Assembly: GCA_902781505.1 (NCBI GenBank)
Contig: CACZJL010000009.1
Coordinates: 20,427 to 84,426 of the forward strand
Direction of reading: 5' to 3'
Origin: an uncultured Lachnospiraceae bacterium
GTDB taxonomy: Bacteria > Bacillota > Clostridia > Lachnospirales > Lachnospiraceae
Length of the DNA: 64,000 nucleotides
Both the position numbers and the translations under genes were made by a program. Under the pieces are notes generated by a model that was given only the letters and a program-made list of their open reading frames with translations, searched no databases and was not told where the DNA came from. This document shows positions 26,282 through 35,232 of the stretch, piece by piece (positions within the stretch are counted from its first letter, which is position 1; every line of letters begins with the position of its first letter).

Positions 26282-27406
26282 TCAATTCTGATTTTCGTAC
26301 AGTTCCTTAAACTTCACCAAATCATCACGGATTGAAAGATGCTGTGGACAGATGTTCTCGCAAAGACCGCACTTTACACAATCTGAAGCAAGACCTCGGT
26401 TCATCTTATAGCGCTCATAGTACATGTTAGTCTTCTTACCGGTTGTTGCATACATGTTAAGAAGGGCGAAGTACGCCGGAATATTGATATTCTTAGGACA
26501 TACCTCCGTACAGTACTTACAGTTGGTGCAGGCAACCGCTGTGCTTGCATTAATTACTTCTGCAACTGCCTCTAACATGATTTCTTCCGCCTCAGAGAGC
26601 GGCTCAAACTCCTGCATATAAGAGGTATTATCAACCAGCTGCTCCATATTGCTCATGCCTGATAACACCATTATAACATTTGGCTTGGAAGCTGCATAAC
26701 GGATGGCATAAGAAGCCGGGCTCATCTCAGGAAGGTCATGCTCCTTCTCGAAATTACGGATTACTTCAAGCGCAGGCGCCGGAAGATTCGCTAAGGTTCC
26801 TCCCTTTACCGGTTCCATGACCACAACAGGCTTACCGTGCTTAGCAGCGACATCATAACATTTGCCAGATTCAATGACACCGGACTTCCAGTCAAGATAG
26901 TTTATCTGAAGCTGAACGAAATCCACTTCCGGATGATCTGTCAGCACGCGGTCGAGCATCTCTGCATTATCGTGGAAGGAGAAGCCGATTTTCTTAACAA
27001 GTCCTTCTTCCTTCTTCTTCTGAATGAAATCAAAGCCGCCGAACTTCTGCGTATTTTCATAGCGATCCTGTCCCATGTTATGGAGCAGGTAGTAGTCAAA
27101 ATACTGCGCATGGGTGCGCTCAAGCTGCTCTTTAAAATATTTCTCGTAATCATCCACAGACTTTACTCTGATGATTGGCATTTTATCCGCCAGAACAAAA
27201 GACTCTCTTGGATAGCGGTCTACTAAACAGCGCGCAACCGCACCTTCAGAGTGTTCCTGATGATATGGGTAAGCGGTATCAAAATAGGTAAATCCCCTCT
27301 CCATGTAGTAATCTACCATCTTTTCAAACTGCTCATAATCGATTGTAGCTGGGTCATCCGCGTTAAAAACCGGGAGACGCATTGTACCAAATCCTAACTT
27401 TTTCAC
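26282..27406 (-). CDS. Aldo/keto reductase with C-terminal 4Fe-4S ferredoxin domain
   Basis: A 374-residue oxidoreductase. The TIM-barrel aldo/keto reductase part (MRLPVFNADD, YFDTAYPYH, YLLHNMGQDRY, KKIGFSFHDNAEMLD) is followed from about residue 290 by two ferredoxin-type clusters (CTNCKYCTEVCP and CVKCGLCENICP). Such fusions are common in anaerobic Firmicutes and probably exchange electrons with ferredoxin rather than only NAD(P)H. It starts at GTG 27406 behind GGAAAGGAAA. Substrate unknown. Confidence 0.92.
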   Translation of the reverse strand: MKKLGFGTMRLPVFNADDPATIDYEQFEKMVDYYMERGFTYFDTAYPYHQEHSEGAVARCLVDRYPRESFVLADKMPIIRVKSVDDYEKYFKEQLERTHAQYFDYYLLHNMGQDRYENTQKFGGFDFIQKKKEEGLVKKIGFSFHDNAEMLDRVLTDHPEVDFVQLQINYLDWKSGVIESGKCYDVAAKHGKPVVVMEPVKGGTLANLPAPALEVIRNFEKEHDLPEMSPASYAIRYAASKPNVIMVLSGMSNMEQLVDNTSYMQEFEPLSEAEEIMLEAVAEVINASTAVACTNCKYCTEVCPKNINIPAYFALLNMYATTGKKTNMYYERYKMNRGLASDCVKCGLCENICPQHLSIRDDLVKFKELYENQN

Positions 27407-27463
27407 TGCGTTTCCTTTCCGACCTGTTCCCTGTATTCAGGGGCTCAGGCCTTTCGAACCTTT

Positions 27464-29188
27464 TTATAGACATGTGCCGGAGGTGGCAAATGTATGCACT
27501 TTGCCATCATCGCTTTCAAAGCTCGGGCGTTCCGTTTCACTTGCATAGTCCTCGCGCAGCATGTAAAACATGCCTGTCTCCGTCTGAACCGACACCTTCT
27601 TCTGTCCCTCCAGGACAAAATCCATTCCGCAGGAGGAATATTCTACCCAATCGACAGGCAGGCAGATTTCATCCTCTTCTGAATCGGATGCGCTCACCTT
27701 AAGAGAGGTCAGCTCCTCCGTGTACCAGACTAGCTTGTCCACTCTCTTAGCAAGCGAAAGCTCCGGAATCGTAAGAAGGGCATTAACGCACTCTACCTCA
27801 GGCGTCTCTTCCTCTCCGAACGGATCTGATTCTTCATCATTAACCACCGTATGTGCGGAGAGTTCAAACCGCGCAAAAGAGCCATCTCTCTTAATCTTCA
27901 GCTCCGCAATAATATCATTATAACGAAGATAATTTCGAATCACGGTCAGGACATCGATAAATGCCTGATTGTCTGCGATAAAGCCCTGTTCTTTAAGTTC
28001 CTTACCTACTTCACGGATTGCCGCATCGATGTTGGCACGGACCGCTTCATCGCCGTAACGACCCTCGTCACGCCGCTCATTTGCCGCGAATCTGGCCTGC
28101 AGAAGAAATTGAAAGGCCTGGACCTGGTTTTTCTTCATCCCCTTGCCATCCTTGGCAGCCAGTCCCATTCTGAGCGCCGCATCAGCAAAAATCGTCGCCT
28201 CGCCATGCTCAAATCGGCCAAATGTCTCGTGATACACCTGTTCGTACAGATGCAATGCTCCTGATTCATTCACCGGCACACCGTGACCGTAAAACATACA
28301 GTCACCGAGTTTATACGTGGACTGCATATTGAAATTGGCATGTCCTATCAGAAAATACTTCAATGCCTTGTCGTACTCCGGCTTTCCGCCATTGACACGG
28401 CCGTAATAATAGATATATCCAAGCGTATTGGCAGCTGTTCCATCCTGATACATCTCCACCAGCTTCTTTAAGCATGCAGTGCAGATTTCCCAGTTGCATT
28501 CCGCTGCCTTTGTATCACCATAGGTCGCATAGGCCGCAAAGCGGAGTCCCACTTCGATATCGTCTTCTACAAGTTCCCTGGCATAATCCCAGGTTCTTAT
28601 CCCTTCCGTTACCGTTTCAAACCCTTCATCAATTGCTGAAGTACGCTTTAATACATATTCCACCTTCTGTGGAACCGTAAGCTTATACTCCTCCGGCTTC
28701 AGATTCTGATTCTCATAGTAATATTCAATTTCACTCGCCGGCTCCTTCACTGCGGTTTTTAAGAACTTCAGCCTCTGTTCCGCAGTTTCAAAGCCCTCCG
28801 GATTGGTCAGATTCTCCACAATCAGAATCAGACGGATAGTCAGATTCTTAAGCAATGCCTTCTCTGTCTTCGGATCCTCAATCGTTTCCTCAACTGATAT
28901 CTTCGAATCCTCCGGGTCCATCCCAATGGAATCGCGGTAAATGCTCATCAGCCGCACCCAGCTGATGAATTGCTCCACGAGGTCATTTCTTCTTGCACGT
29001 GCAATTCGATTCAGTCCCTCAAGCAGATCCTTTGGATGAAATTCTGAATCTGTCACAAATTCATAGTCTACGTCCGTATCGGCAGTTTTCAGACACCAGT
29101 CTGCAAGTTCCGTATTGGACAGCTGAAAGGTCAGAAGCTTCTTTACTTCTTCCTCTGTTATTTTTATTTGTTTTAAGTAGTCATTCAT
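27464..29188 (-). CDS. Sel1-like repeat protein, function unknown
   Basis: A 574-residue cytoplasmic protein without signal or membrane segments. The central part holds Sel1/TPR-type helical repeats (ANTLGYIYYYGRVNGGKPEYDKALKYF, STYKLGDCMFYGHGVPVNESGALHLYEQ, AALRMGLAAKDGKGMKKNQVQAFQFL), which usually mediate protein interactions. The N-terminal 200 residues and the acidic C-terminal 150 residues match no family I recognise. It lies 18 bp downstream of a small membrane protein gene in a likely two-gene unit. Confidence 0.8.
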   Translation of the reverse strand: MNDYLKQIKITEEEVKKLLTFQLSNTELADWCLKTADTDVDYEFVTDSEFHPKDLLEGLNRIARARRNDLVEQFISWVRLMSIYRDSIGMDPEDSKISVEETIEDPKTEKALLKNLTIRLILIVENLTNPEGFETAEQRLKFLKTAVKEPASEIEYYYENQNLKPEEYKLTVPQKVEYVLKRTSAIDEGFETVTEGIRTWDYARELVEDDIEVGLRFAAYATYGDTKAAECNWEICTACLKKLVEMYQDGTAANTLGYIYYYGRVNGGKPEYDKALKYFLIGHANFNMQSTYKLGDCMFYGHGVPVNESGALHLYEQVYHETFGRFEHGEATIFADAALRMGLAAKDGKGMKKNQVQAFQFLLQARFAANERRDEGRYGDEAVRANIDAAIREVGKELKEQGFIADNQAFIDVLTVIRNYLRYNDIIAELKIKRDGSFARFELSAHTVVNDEESDPFGEEETPEVECVNALLTIPELSLAKRVDKLVWYTEELTSLKVSASDSEEDEICLPVDWVEYSSCGMDFVLEGQKKVSVQTETGMFYMLREDYASETERPSFESDDGKVHTFATSGTCL

Positions 29189-29206
29189 ATGCAGGTCCCC
29201 ACATTG

Positions 29207-29425
29207 TTAAAATCGAAAGATTGCAATCCCGCTCCTGAAAGATGTCAGCACCGCAAGAATAGCGAACATCATTCCAAGAATTGCAAGCCATCTGTGCTCA
29301 TTGATTCCGATTATGCCAAGCGCCAGATCAATAACACCAAAGAACAGAATCCATCCGTTTGTTTCAAATAAAAAGGATAAGGCGAACAGAACAAATCCGC
29401 CAATCAAAGAACTGATTGCAACCAT
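29207..29425 (-). CDS. Small two-helix membrane protein
   Basis: A 72-residue hydrophobic protein (SSLIGGFVLFALSFLF, ILFFGVIDLALGIIGI, LAILGMMFAILAVLTSF) with 2-3 membrane segments. I start at ATG 29425, which has AGGGGGTG upstream. The longer frame extends through a terminator and tRNA-Thr and cannot be coding there. No family recognised. Confidence 0.65.
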   Translation of the reverse strand: MVAISSLIGGFVLFALSFLFETNGWILFFGVIDLALGIIGINEHRWLAILGMMFAILAVLTSFRSGIAIFRF

Positions 29426-29442
29426 AAAAGCACCCCCTTGCT

Positions 29443-29469
29443 TTAAAAAGGCGGGCCCGACAGCCCGCG
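29443..29469 (-). terminator. GC-rich hairpin with T-tract in the leader of the small membrane protein
   Basis: On the minus strand, GCGGGC pairs with GCCCGC across a 6-nt loop, followed by CTTTTT. It sits about 20 bp before the start at 29425, so it may be a second terminator for the tRNA unit or an attenuator for the gene. Confidence 0.6.
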
Positions 29470-29540
29470 TCTCATGGATTTTAGCTCTCCTCCCATGAAA
29501 CGATTCTACATAGTTTTTCAACAAAATTTCCTTTTTTGCA

Positions 29541-29576
29541 CAAAAAAAGGAACACCTCAGGCGAGGTCTGTCCCTT
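29541..29576 (-). terminator. Terminator of tRNA-Thr
   Basis: On the minus strand, GGGACAGACCTC pairs with GAGGTGTTCC (one bulge, one wobble) around GCCT, followed by a T7 tract. It lies directly after the tRNA. Confidence 0.85.
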
Positions 29577-29584
29577 AAAACAAA

Positions 29585-29656
29585 AGCTAGTGATGGAAAT
29601 CGGATCCACGACCTCTTCATTACCAATGAAGTGCTCTACCACTGAGCTACACTAGC
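29585..29656 (-). tRNA. tRNA-Thr (anticodon GGT)
   Basis: The acceptor stem GCTAGTG/CACTAGC, the D-arm GCTCAGTGGTAGAGC, the anticodon arm CTTCATTGGTAATGAAG with GGT in the loop, and the T-arm with GTGGATCCGATTTCCAT form a full cloverleaf of 72 nt including the discriminator. CCA is not encoded. Confidence 0.93.
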
Positions 29657-29673
29657 AAAAACATAACGCAATT

Positions 29674-29702
29674 ATATTACTTGATTGTTGCGATTTTGTC
29701 AA
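29674..29702 (-). promoter_or_regulatory. Promoter of tRNA-Thr
   Basis: On the minus strand, TTGACA (29697-29702), a 17-nt spacer and TAATAT (29674-29679). The -35 overlaps the sigH stop codon. Confidence 0.82.
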
Positions 29703-30292
29703 CAGGAAAGCTTCCAGACTGCACGCGCTTTCTGGCGAATTCTCTGAAGACAGTTGTCGATGGACTTCGAGGTCTTGCCCATGGAATCAGCGATTGCCGT
29801 ATAACTCTCCCCCGCAAGGTACCTTGAAAGCACATCAATTTCAAACGCGGACAGGGAATCTTTTAAATCATGCATCATCTGCCTTGCATTGTCCTCTCCA
29901 ACCAGGAAATCCTCCGGATTCACCTCCAGTCCCGGATTCTCAATTTCAAACGTCATGCCTTCCTCAGCCTGGCCCGGGTCAATCGAGACATAATCAGAAA
30001 ACACCTGATTCTTCTGACGGTTTCCTGCCGTCACCGCAGACTTAATCTGCCGTTCAATACAAAGATTGGCAAACGTCGAGAAGGCCGCACCTTTGCTTTC
30101 ATCGAAGTCTCGCACTGCCTTATAAAGTCCGATCATGCCTTCCTGAATCAGGTCATTCTTCTCGCCACCCAAAAGAAAAAGAGCTCTCGCATGAAACCGA
30201 ACCGATGCTTTATAGCGGCTCATGATTTCATCAAAAGCCGCTTCTTTGCCGTTCCGGTATTCATTTAAGAGTTCTTCATCTGTTTTATACAT
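29699..30292 (-). CDS. sigH: RNA polymerase sigma factor SigH (sporulation/stationary phase)
   Basis: A 197-residue sigma-70 family factor of the sigma-H group. Region 2 is clear (FDEIMSRYKASVRFHARALFLLGGEKNDLIQEGMIGLYKAVRDFD, FSTFANLCIERQI), and region 4 has the helix-turn-helix (FEIDVLSRYLAGESYTAIADSMGKTSKSIDNCLQRIRQKA). The position directly after cysS-mrnC-rlmB matches the Bacillus arrangement, in which sigH closes this cluster, though the NYN-domain gene yacP between rlmB and sigH is absent. I start at ATG 30292 (MYKTDEELLNEY), which has a GGGGAC site. In spore formers SigH drives early sporulation genes. Confidence 0.92.
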   Translation of the reverse strand: MYKTDEELLNEYRNGKEAAFDEIMSRYKASVRFHARALFLLGGEKNDLIQEGMIGLYKAVRDFDESKGAAFSTFANLCIERQIKSAVTAGNRQKNQVFSDYVSIDPGQAEEGMTFEIENPGLEVNPEDFLVGEDNARQMMHDLKDSLSAFEIDVLSRYLAGESYTAIADSMGKTSKSIDNCLQRIRQKARAVWKLSC

Positions 30293-30327
30293 AAATTTAT
30301 GTCCCCAAAAGCTGCCATTTTTAAAGA

Positions 30328-31107
30328 TCAGCCTTTCTTCATTCTCTGTCTTACGATTTCGTAGGAAAGAACGCCACATGCAACGGATGCATTTAAAGAA
30401 TCAATGTCACCCTTCATCGGGATGGATGCTGTGAAATCACACTGTTCTCTTACCAGGCGGGATACACCGTCGCCCTCATTACCGATAACAAGACCGATTG
30501 AGCCTGTCAGGTTGCAGTCATACATGACATCGCCATCCATAGCAGCGCAGACAAACCACATTCCCTGCTTCTTTAACTCTTCCATGGTTCTTGTAAGGTT
30601 CGTGACCTTAGCAACCGGAGTATAGTTTAAGGCACCGGCAGAAGCCTTTGCCACGGTAGGTGTAAGACCTGCAGCGTGACGCTTCGGGATAATAACACCG
30701 TGTGCACCTGCAAGGTTTGCAGTACGGATGATAGCGCCTAAATTATGAGGATCTTCGATATCATCAAGAAGGATGATGAACGGATCTTCATTCTTTGCTT
30801 TCGCTGCCGCTAAGATATCCTCTACTTCTGCATAGTGATAAGCTGCTGCCATGGCGATAACACCCTGATGATGTCCGGTCTGGGACAGCTGATCTAAGCG
30901 TTCCTTCTTAACGAAGTTAATGATGGCATCGCTCTTTCTTGCAGTACGTACGATAGAACGAATCGGACCGTCCTGGCTTCCGTCAAGAATAAAAACCTTA
31001 TCAATAGTCTTTCCTGCTCTGAATGCCTCTAATACCGCGTTTCTTCCCTCAATCTGATTCGATTGAAGGTTCTGTTCTTCATTTTCAAAATTTTCTCTTG
31101 TTTCCAA
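30328..31107 (-). CDS. rlmB: 23S rRNA (guanosine-2'-O)-methyltransferase RlmB
   Basis: A 259-residue SpoU-family methylase expected to modify G2251 of 23S rRNA. It has the L30e-like N-terminal domain (IEGRNAVLEAFRAGKTIDKVFI) and the three SPOUT motifs: LLDDIEDPHNLGAIIRTANLAG, LVIGNEGDGVSRLV and IPMKGDIDSLNASVACGVLSYE. Its place between mrnC and sigH is the conserved Firmicutes context, which supports RlmB over the other SpoU paralogue at 5.8-6.7 kb. The first ~25 residues are polar and non-conserved. Confidence 0.94.
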   Translation of the reverse strand: METRENFENEEQNLQSNQIEGRNAVLEAFRAGKTIDKVFILDGSQDGPIRSIVRTARKSDAIINFVKKERLDQLSQTGHHQGVIAMAAAYHYAEVEDILAAAKAKNEDPFIILLDDIEDPHNLGAIIRTANLAGAHGVIIPKRHAAGLTPTVAKASAGALNYTPVAKVTNLTRTMEELKKQGMWFVCAAMDGDVMYDCNLTGSIGLVIGNEGDGVSRLVREQCDFTASIPMKGDIDSLNASVACGVLSYEIVRQRMKKG

Positions 31108-31136
31108 TATATTATCCTTTCGCTTCTCAGCCCGGT

Positions 31137-31682
31137 TCAGCCCTGTGTTTCATCTGTCTTTGGAGCACCTGAAATATACTCCTCTTCCATAGAAACCGGC
31201 GCATTGGAACTTACGATATGCTTTCCCTTGTTGGCATTGTAGGCTTCTTCTGCGTCTACGCCGAGCTTCATCAGGTTCAGCATTCTCTCATAATTTCCAT
31301 TTAAGTACAGAGCCCCCATCAATGCTTCAAAGCCTGTCGCTCTGCGATAATCTGCAATTGAAGCATTTTTCGCAGAGGTATAGGACTTCGCATTTCTGCC
31401 TCGCTTATAGTACCCAAGTTCCGTCGTATCCAGTTCCGGCTCGATGACCAGCATCATACGCGACTGAGCTTCAGCGCGAACCAGCTTGCTCGCATTCTTA
31501 TTAATCCTGTCTACCGCACGGTTGCCACGGTTTAACAGCAAGGTCCGAATGACCAGATCATAGATTTCATCTCCGATATAGGCAAGTACCAGAGGAGAAA
31601 AATCCTTTGCTGTCACTGCCTTTAAATCGAAGGTCTTATTAATGAGCTCTGTCAGATTCTGTGCGTTTACGCTCTCTTCCAT
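31137..31682 (-). CDS. mrnC: Mini-ribonuclease III
   Basis: A 181-residue dimeric RNase III-like enzyme without a dsRNA-binding domain; in Bacillus it matures the ends of 23S rRNA. The RNase III catalytic motif is seen as LVLAYIGDEIYDLVIRTLL, with a second conserved acidic block ATGFEALMGALYL. The last ~25 residues are a variable tail. It overlaps cysS by 16 bp, as in many Firmicutes. Confidence 0.93.
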   Translation of the reverse strand: MEESVNAQNLTELINKTFDLKAVTAKDFSPLVLAYIGDEIYDLVIRTLLLNRGNRAVDRINKNASKLVRAEAQSRMMLVIEPELDTTELGYYKRGRNAKSYTSAKNASIADYRRATGFEALMGALYLNGNYERMLNLMKLGVDAEEAYNANKGKHIVSSNAPVSMEEEYISGAPKTDETQG

Positions 31683-33085
31683 CTTACGCCCTCTCTTGTG
31701 TCCTCAAGGACAATGCCCTTGTTTAAGAGTTCATCACGGATTTCATCAGCGCGGGCGAAGTTCTTATCCTTTCTTGCCTGCTGACGCTCAGCAATCAGAT
31801 TTTCAATATCAGAGTCTAAAAGCTCTTCCTTCTTCTCAACATCAAGACCTAAGACTCCTGCAAGAGTCTGGATTTCATCCTTTAAGCCTGTGATGAATTC
31901 AGCAGTAGATTCTGCAGTTGCATTGGAGTTTGCTAACTTAACCAGCTCAAAGATTGCAGAAATTGCATCTGCTGTATTTAAGTCATCATCCATTGCATCA
32001 TCAAACTTCTTCTCAAGATCAGCAGCCTGCTTTAATACAGCCTTCTCTTCCTCTGTTGCAGGAGAATCCGATGCATTCGCCAAATATTCCTTTAACGTAG
32101 AAACCGCTGTCACAATACGATCTAGAGAGTTCTTAGCGGATTCCATTAAGTCTCTTGAGAAGTTCAGCGGATTGCGGTAATGCGCGCTTAACATGAAGAA
32201 ACGAAGCACCTGAAGGTCATATTCCTCAGCAATATCGCGTACTGTGAAGAAGTTTCCGAGGGACTTACTCATCTTCTTATTGTTGATATTAAGGAATGCA
32301 TTGTGCATCCAGTAATTGGCAAATGGAGCGTCATTGGCAGCTTCTGACTGCGCAATCTCATTCTCGTGATGAGGGAATACAAGATCCTCACCGCCGGCAT
32401 GAATGTCAATTGTCTTACCTAAGTATCTCTTGGACATGACAGAGCACTCAATGTGCCAGCCCGGACGTCCTTCAGACCATGGGCTTACCCAGAAAGGCTC
32501 GCCTTCCTTCTTTGGCTTCCAGAGAACGAAATCTAATGGATCTTCCTTCTCATCAGCACCGGAAACCTTAAGAGCATGGGACTCATCTCTGTGTCCGGAC
32601 TCTAAGTCATCAATATTCTTGTGGGACAGCTTGCCATAACCCTTGAACTTTCTGGTTCTGTAATAAACGGTACCGTTCTTTTCATAAGCATAGCCCTTAT
32701 CCATCAATGTCTGAATCATATCAATCATGCCTTCAATTTCCAAAGTTGCCTGTGGGTGAACTGTGGCAGGCTCAATATTCATGCCTTCCATGTCCTTCTT
32801 GCACTCTGCGATATAGCGTGTGCTTATTTCCTCAGAACTTACGCCCTCTTCATTGGCCTTTTTAATAATCTTATCGTCAACGTCTGTGAAGTTACTTACA
32901 TACTGAACCTCGTAGCCGCGGTATTCCATATATCTTCTGAATGTATCAAAAACAATCATCGGACGTGCATTACCAATGTGAATGAGGTTGTAAACTGTAG
33001 GTCCGCAGACATACATCTTAATCTTTCCTTCTTCGATTGGCTTAAATAATTCCTTCTGCTTTGTGAGTGTGTTATAAATTCTCAT
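31667..33085 (-). CDS. cysS: Cysteinyl-tRNA synthetase
   Basis: A 472-residue class I synthetase. The zinc/HIGH region reads MYVCGPTVYNLIHIGNARPMIVFDT. The insertion with CSVMSKRYLG and HAGGEDLVFPHHENEIAQSEA supplies the zinc ligands, and KMSKS is in NKKMSKSLGNFF. The C-terminus holds the DALR-type and tail domains. No T-box leader is present here: ispF lies just 43 bp upstream, so cysS is expressed with it. Confidence 0.97.
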   Translation of the reverse strand: MRIYNTLTKQKELFKPIEEGKIKMYVCGPTVYNLIHIGNARPMIVFDTFRRYMEYRGYEVQYVSNFTDVDDKIIKKANEEGVSSEEISTRYIAECKKDMEGMNIEPATVHPQATLEIEGMIDMIQTLMDKGYAYEKNGTVYYRTRKFKGYGKLSHKNIDDLESGHRDESHALKVSGADEKEDPLDFVLWKPKKEGEPFWVSPWSEGRPGWHIECSVMSKRYLGKTIDIHAGGEDLVFPHHENEIAQSEAANDAPFANYWMHNAFLNINNKKMSKSLGNFFTVRDIAEEYDLQVLRFFMLSAHYRNPLNFSRDLMESAKNSLDRIVTAVSTLKEYLANASDSPATEEEKAVLKQAADLEKKFDDAMDDDLNTADAISAIFELVKLANSNATAESTAEFITGLKDEIQTLAGVLGLDVEKKEELLDSDIENLIAERQQARKDKNFARADEIRDELLNKGIVLEDTREGVRWKRA

Positions 33086-33128
33086 TCTCTTCTCCTGTCT
33101 TTGGAAAATGTCTTTGTTCTTAAGTTAT

Positions 33129-33698
33129 TTATGCCCCATGCGGACAGTTGCCTGTTCCTGCATTCGGGCATCCACCTGCACAGCCGCCCGTTGCCGGCGC
33201 GTTTGTCACATCATAGATAATATCATCAACAGGCTTTAATGCAGCGATTGCCTGAGAAGAGATGCCAAGCATCTGCCCTGTAAATCCAAGGCCTTCCTCC
33301 GTTGTCGCTTTTACATTTACCTGGTTCAAATCAATCTTCAGAGTCTGCGCAATATTCTTTCTCATCTGATCAATATGCGGACGCATCTTTGGCTTCTGCG
33401 CAATAATCGTCGCATCAATATTCTCAATCAGATAACCATTCTCCGCAAGAAGATTGCCAACTTCTTCAAGAAGCTTTAAGCTGTCTGCTCCTTCATACTT
33501 TGGATCATTATCTGGAAAATGCAGTCCAATATCGCCAAGTGCTGCCGCACCTAACAGTGCATCCATAATCGCGTGTAATAAAACATCCGCATCGGAGTGC
33601 CCTAAAAGTCCCAGTTCATAAGGGATTTCAACTCCGCCAATGATGAGTTTTCTGTCCTTCACAAGCTTATGAACGTCGTATCCTGTTCCTACTCTCAT
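33129..33698 (-). CDS. ispF: 2-C-methyl-D-erythritol 2,4-cyclodiphosphate synthase with Cys-rich tail
   Basis: The fifth step of the MEP isoprenoid pathway. The IspF core is complete: GTGYDVHKL with the zinc Asp and His, [33 protein letters not shown], and the C-terminal [12 protein letters not shown]. The protein is 189 residues rather than about 157. The extra ~30 residues after the normal end (IAALKP) contain three cysteines in C-x3-C-x7-C ([19 protein letters not shown]). The role of this tail is unknown; metal or redox binding is possible. Confidence 0.94.
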   Translation of the reverse strand: MRVGTGYDVHKLVKDRKLIIGGVEIPYELGLLGHSDADVLLHAIMDALLGAAALGDIGLHFPDNDPKYEGADSLKLLEEVGNLLAENGYLIENIDATIIAQKPKMRPHIDQMRKNIAQTLKIDLNQVNVKATTEEGLGFTGQMLGISSQAIAALKPVDDIIYDVTNAPATGGCAGGCPNAGTGNCPHGA

Positions 33699-33733
33699 AC
33701 TGCATCCTTTCTGTTTTTTTCATAATCCATAAA

Positions 33734-33742
33734 ATTATATCA
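33734..33742 (-). promoter_or_regulatory. Extended -10 promoter of the ispF-cysS-mrnC-rlmB-sigH block
   Basis: On the minus strand, TGATATAAT, a TGn-TATAAT extended -10 element, with no good -35. It lies about 35 bp before the ispF start, so the whole five-gene block could be read from here. Confidence 0.55.
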
Positions 33743-33793
33743 CATTTACTGTGCTTCCGCCATCGATAAAGGTTGCATATGCCCGGCCGCGTT

Positions 33794-33825
33794 CAAAAAA
33801 ACGCCTGTCCTTTCGGACAGACGCT
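33794..33825 (-). terminator. Intrinsic terminator of metY
   Basis: On the minus strand, GCGTCTGTCC pairs with GGACAGGCG (one wobble) with a GAAA loop, followed by a T7 tract. Confidence 0.92.
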
Positions 33826-33909
33826 TTGAACAATGTTTATAAATACAATAGGAGTAGAGTTGCCTTTCCAGCTGTCAGCGTGAGACCGCCGTCAACAGAT
33901 GTCTTTTCA

Positions 33910-35223
33910 TCAGTCATTAAAGGTCTTCTTGAATGCCTGATCTAAGTCAGCGATGATGTCATCGATGTGCTCGATACCGATAGACAGTCTTACAGTTGTT
34001 GGGTGGATACCCTGAAGTTCAAGCTCTTCCTCATTATCCTCAGAATGAGTTGTGGAAGCCGGATGAATTGCAAGGGACTTAACATCCGCAACGTTAGCCA
34101 GTAAGGAGAAGAGCTGAAGGTTATCAATGAAATCCTTCGCTGTTCTGTCGCTGCCCTCGATTTCGAATGTGAAGATAGAACCACCACCGTTTGGATAGTA
34201 CTTAGCGTAAAGTTCCTTCTGAACCGGATCAGTAGATACTGCCGGATGGCTAACGCTTGTTACATGTGGGTTCTTTGAAAGGTAATCAACAACCTTTAAT
34301 GCGTTCTCAACATGGCGCTCAACACGGAGGCTGAGAGTCTCTGTACCCTGAAGAAGCAGGAAGGAGTTGAATGGAGAAAGGGTAGCGCCCTCATCTCTTA
34401 ACAGAATTGCTCTGATATAAACAGCGATTGTAGCTGGAGCTGTATCAACCGCAAAGCTCACACCGTGGTAAGATGGGTTTGGATTCTTGAGCCATGGCCA
34501 CTTGTCAGAATTCCAGTCAAACTTACCGCCGTCAACGATAACACCGCCGATCGTTGTACCATGTCCGCCGATGAACTTTGTAGCGGAATGAACAACAATA
34601 TCAGCTCCGTACTCGATTGGACGAAGGAGGTATGGAGTGGCAAATGTATTATCTACGATTAATGGTAACTGATACTTATGTGCAAGATCAGCCCATGCCT
34701 CGATGTCTACAACCTCACCGTTTGGATTACCAAGAGTCTCAACATAGAGTGCCTTTGTATTATCCTGAATAGCTCCTTCGATTTCTTCAAAATTGAAAGG
34801 ATCAACGAATGTTGTCTTTACGCCGAAATCTTCGAATGTATGAGCAAGGTAGTTGTAAGTACCACCGTAGATGTTCTTGGCTGAAACAATGTGGTCACCT
34901 GCATGAGCAACTGCCTTAAATGCATATGTAACTGCTGCTGCGCCGGAGCCAACTGCAAGTGCTGCAACACCACCCTCTAAAGCTGCGATTCTCTGCTCAA
35001 ATACATCTTCTGTTGGGTTTGTAAGTCTTCCGTAGATATTACCAGCATCCTTTAAAGCGAATCTTGCTTCAGCATGATCACTGTTATTGAATACGAAGGA
35101 TGATGTCTGATAGATAGGAACTGCTCTTGCTCCTGTTACTGGATCTGGAGCTTCCTGTCCGATATGTCCCTGCTTTGTTTCAAAATGCCATGTGTTCTTA
35201 AACTCTTCTGTAATCTGTGCCAT
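33910..35223 (-). CDS. metY: O-acetylhomoserine sulfhydrylase (Cys/Met metabolism PLP enzyme)
   Basis: A 437-residue PLP enzyme that makes homocysteine from O-acetylhomoserine and sulfide. The family pattern is clear: IYQTSSFVFNNSDHAEARF, RLTNPTEDVFEQRIAALEGG, ALAVGSGAAA, the PLP lysine in VVHSATKFIGGHGTTIGG, and the C-terminal QLFSLLANVADVKSLAIHPAS / TVRLSIGIEHIDDII. The length of about 430 and the GGHGTTIGG insertion favour MetY over cystathionine gamma-synthase. It starts at ATG 35223 with a CAGGAGG site. Its leader has no SAM riboswitch that I can see, but it has an SD-mimic hairpin. Confidence 0.93.
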   Translation of the reverse strand: MAQITEEFKNTWHFETKQGHIGQEAPDPVTGARAVPIYQTSSFVFNNSDHAEARFALKDAGNIYGRLTNPTEDVFEQRIAALEGGVAALAVGSGAAAVTYAFKAVAHAGDHIVSAKNIYGGTYNYLAHTFEDFGVKTTFVDPFNFEEIEGAIQDNTKALYVETLGNPNGEVVDIEAWADLAHKYQLPLIVDNTFATPYLLRPIEYGADIVVHSATKFIGGHGTTIGGVIVDGGKFDWNSDKWPWLKNPNPSYHGVSFAVDTAPATIAVYIRAILLRDEGATLSPFNSFLLLQGTETLSLRVERHVENALKVVDYLSKNPHVTSVSHPAVSTDPVQKELYAKYYPNGGGSIFTFEIEGSDRTAKDFIDNLQLFSLLANVADVKSLAIHPASTTHSEDNEEELELQGIHPTTVRLSIGIEHIDDIIADLDQAFKKTFND

Positions 35224-35232
35224 AACTTATTT

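Noticed and set aside
29426..29626. N-terminal extension of the small membrane protein to 139 residues
   Set aside because: It would translate through tRNA-Thr and its terminator; the internal ATG 29425 has a good ribosome binding site.
33086..33128. T-box before cysS
   Set aside because: Only 43 bp separate ispF and cysS, and no T-box core is present.
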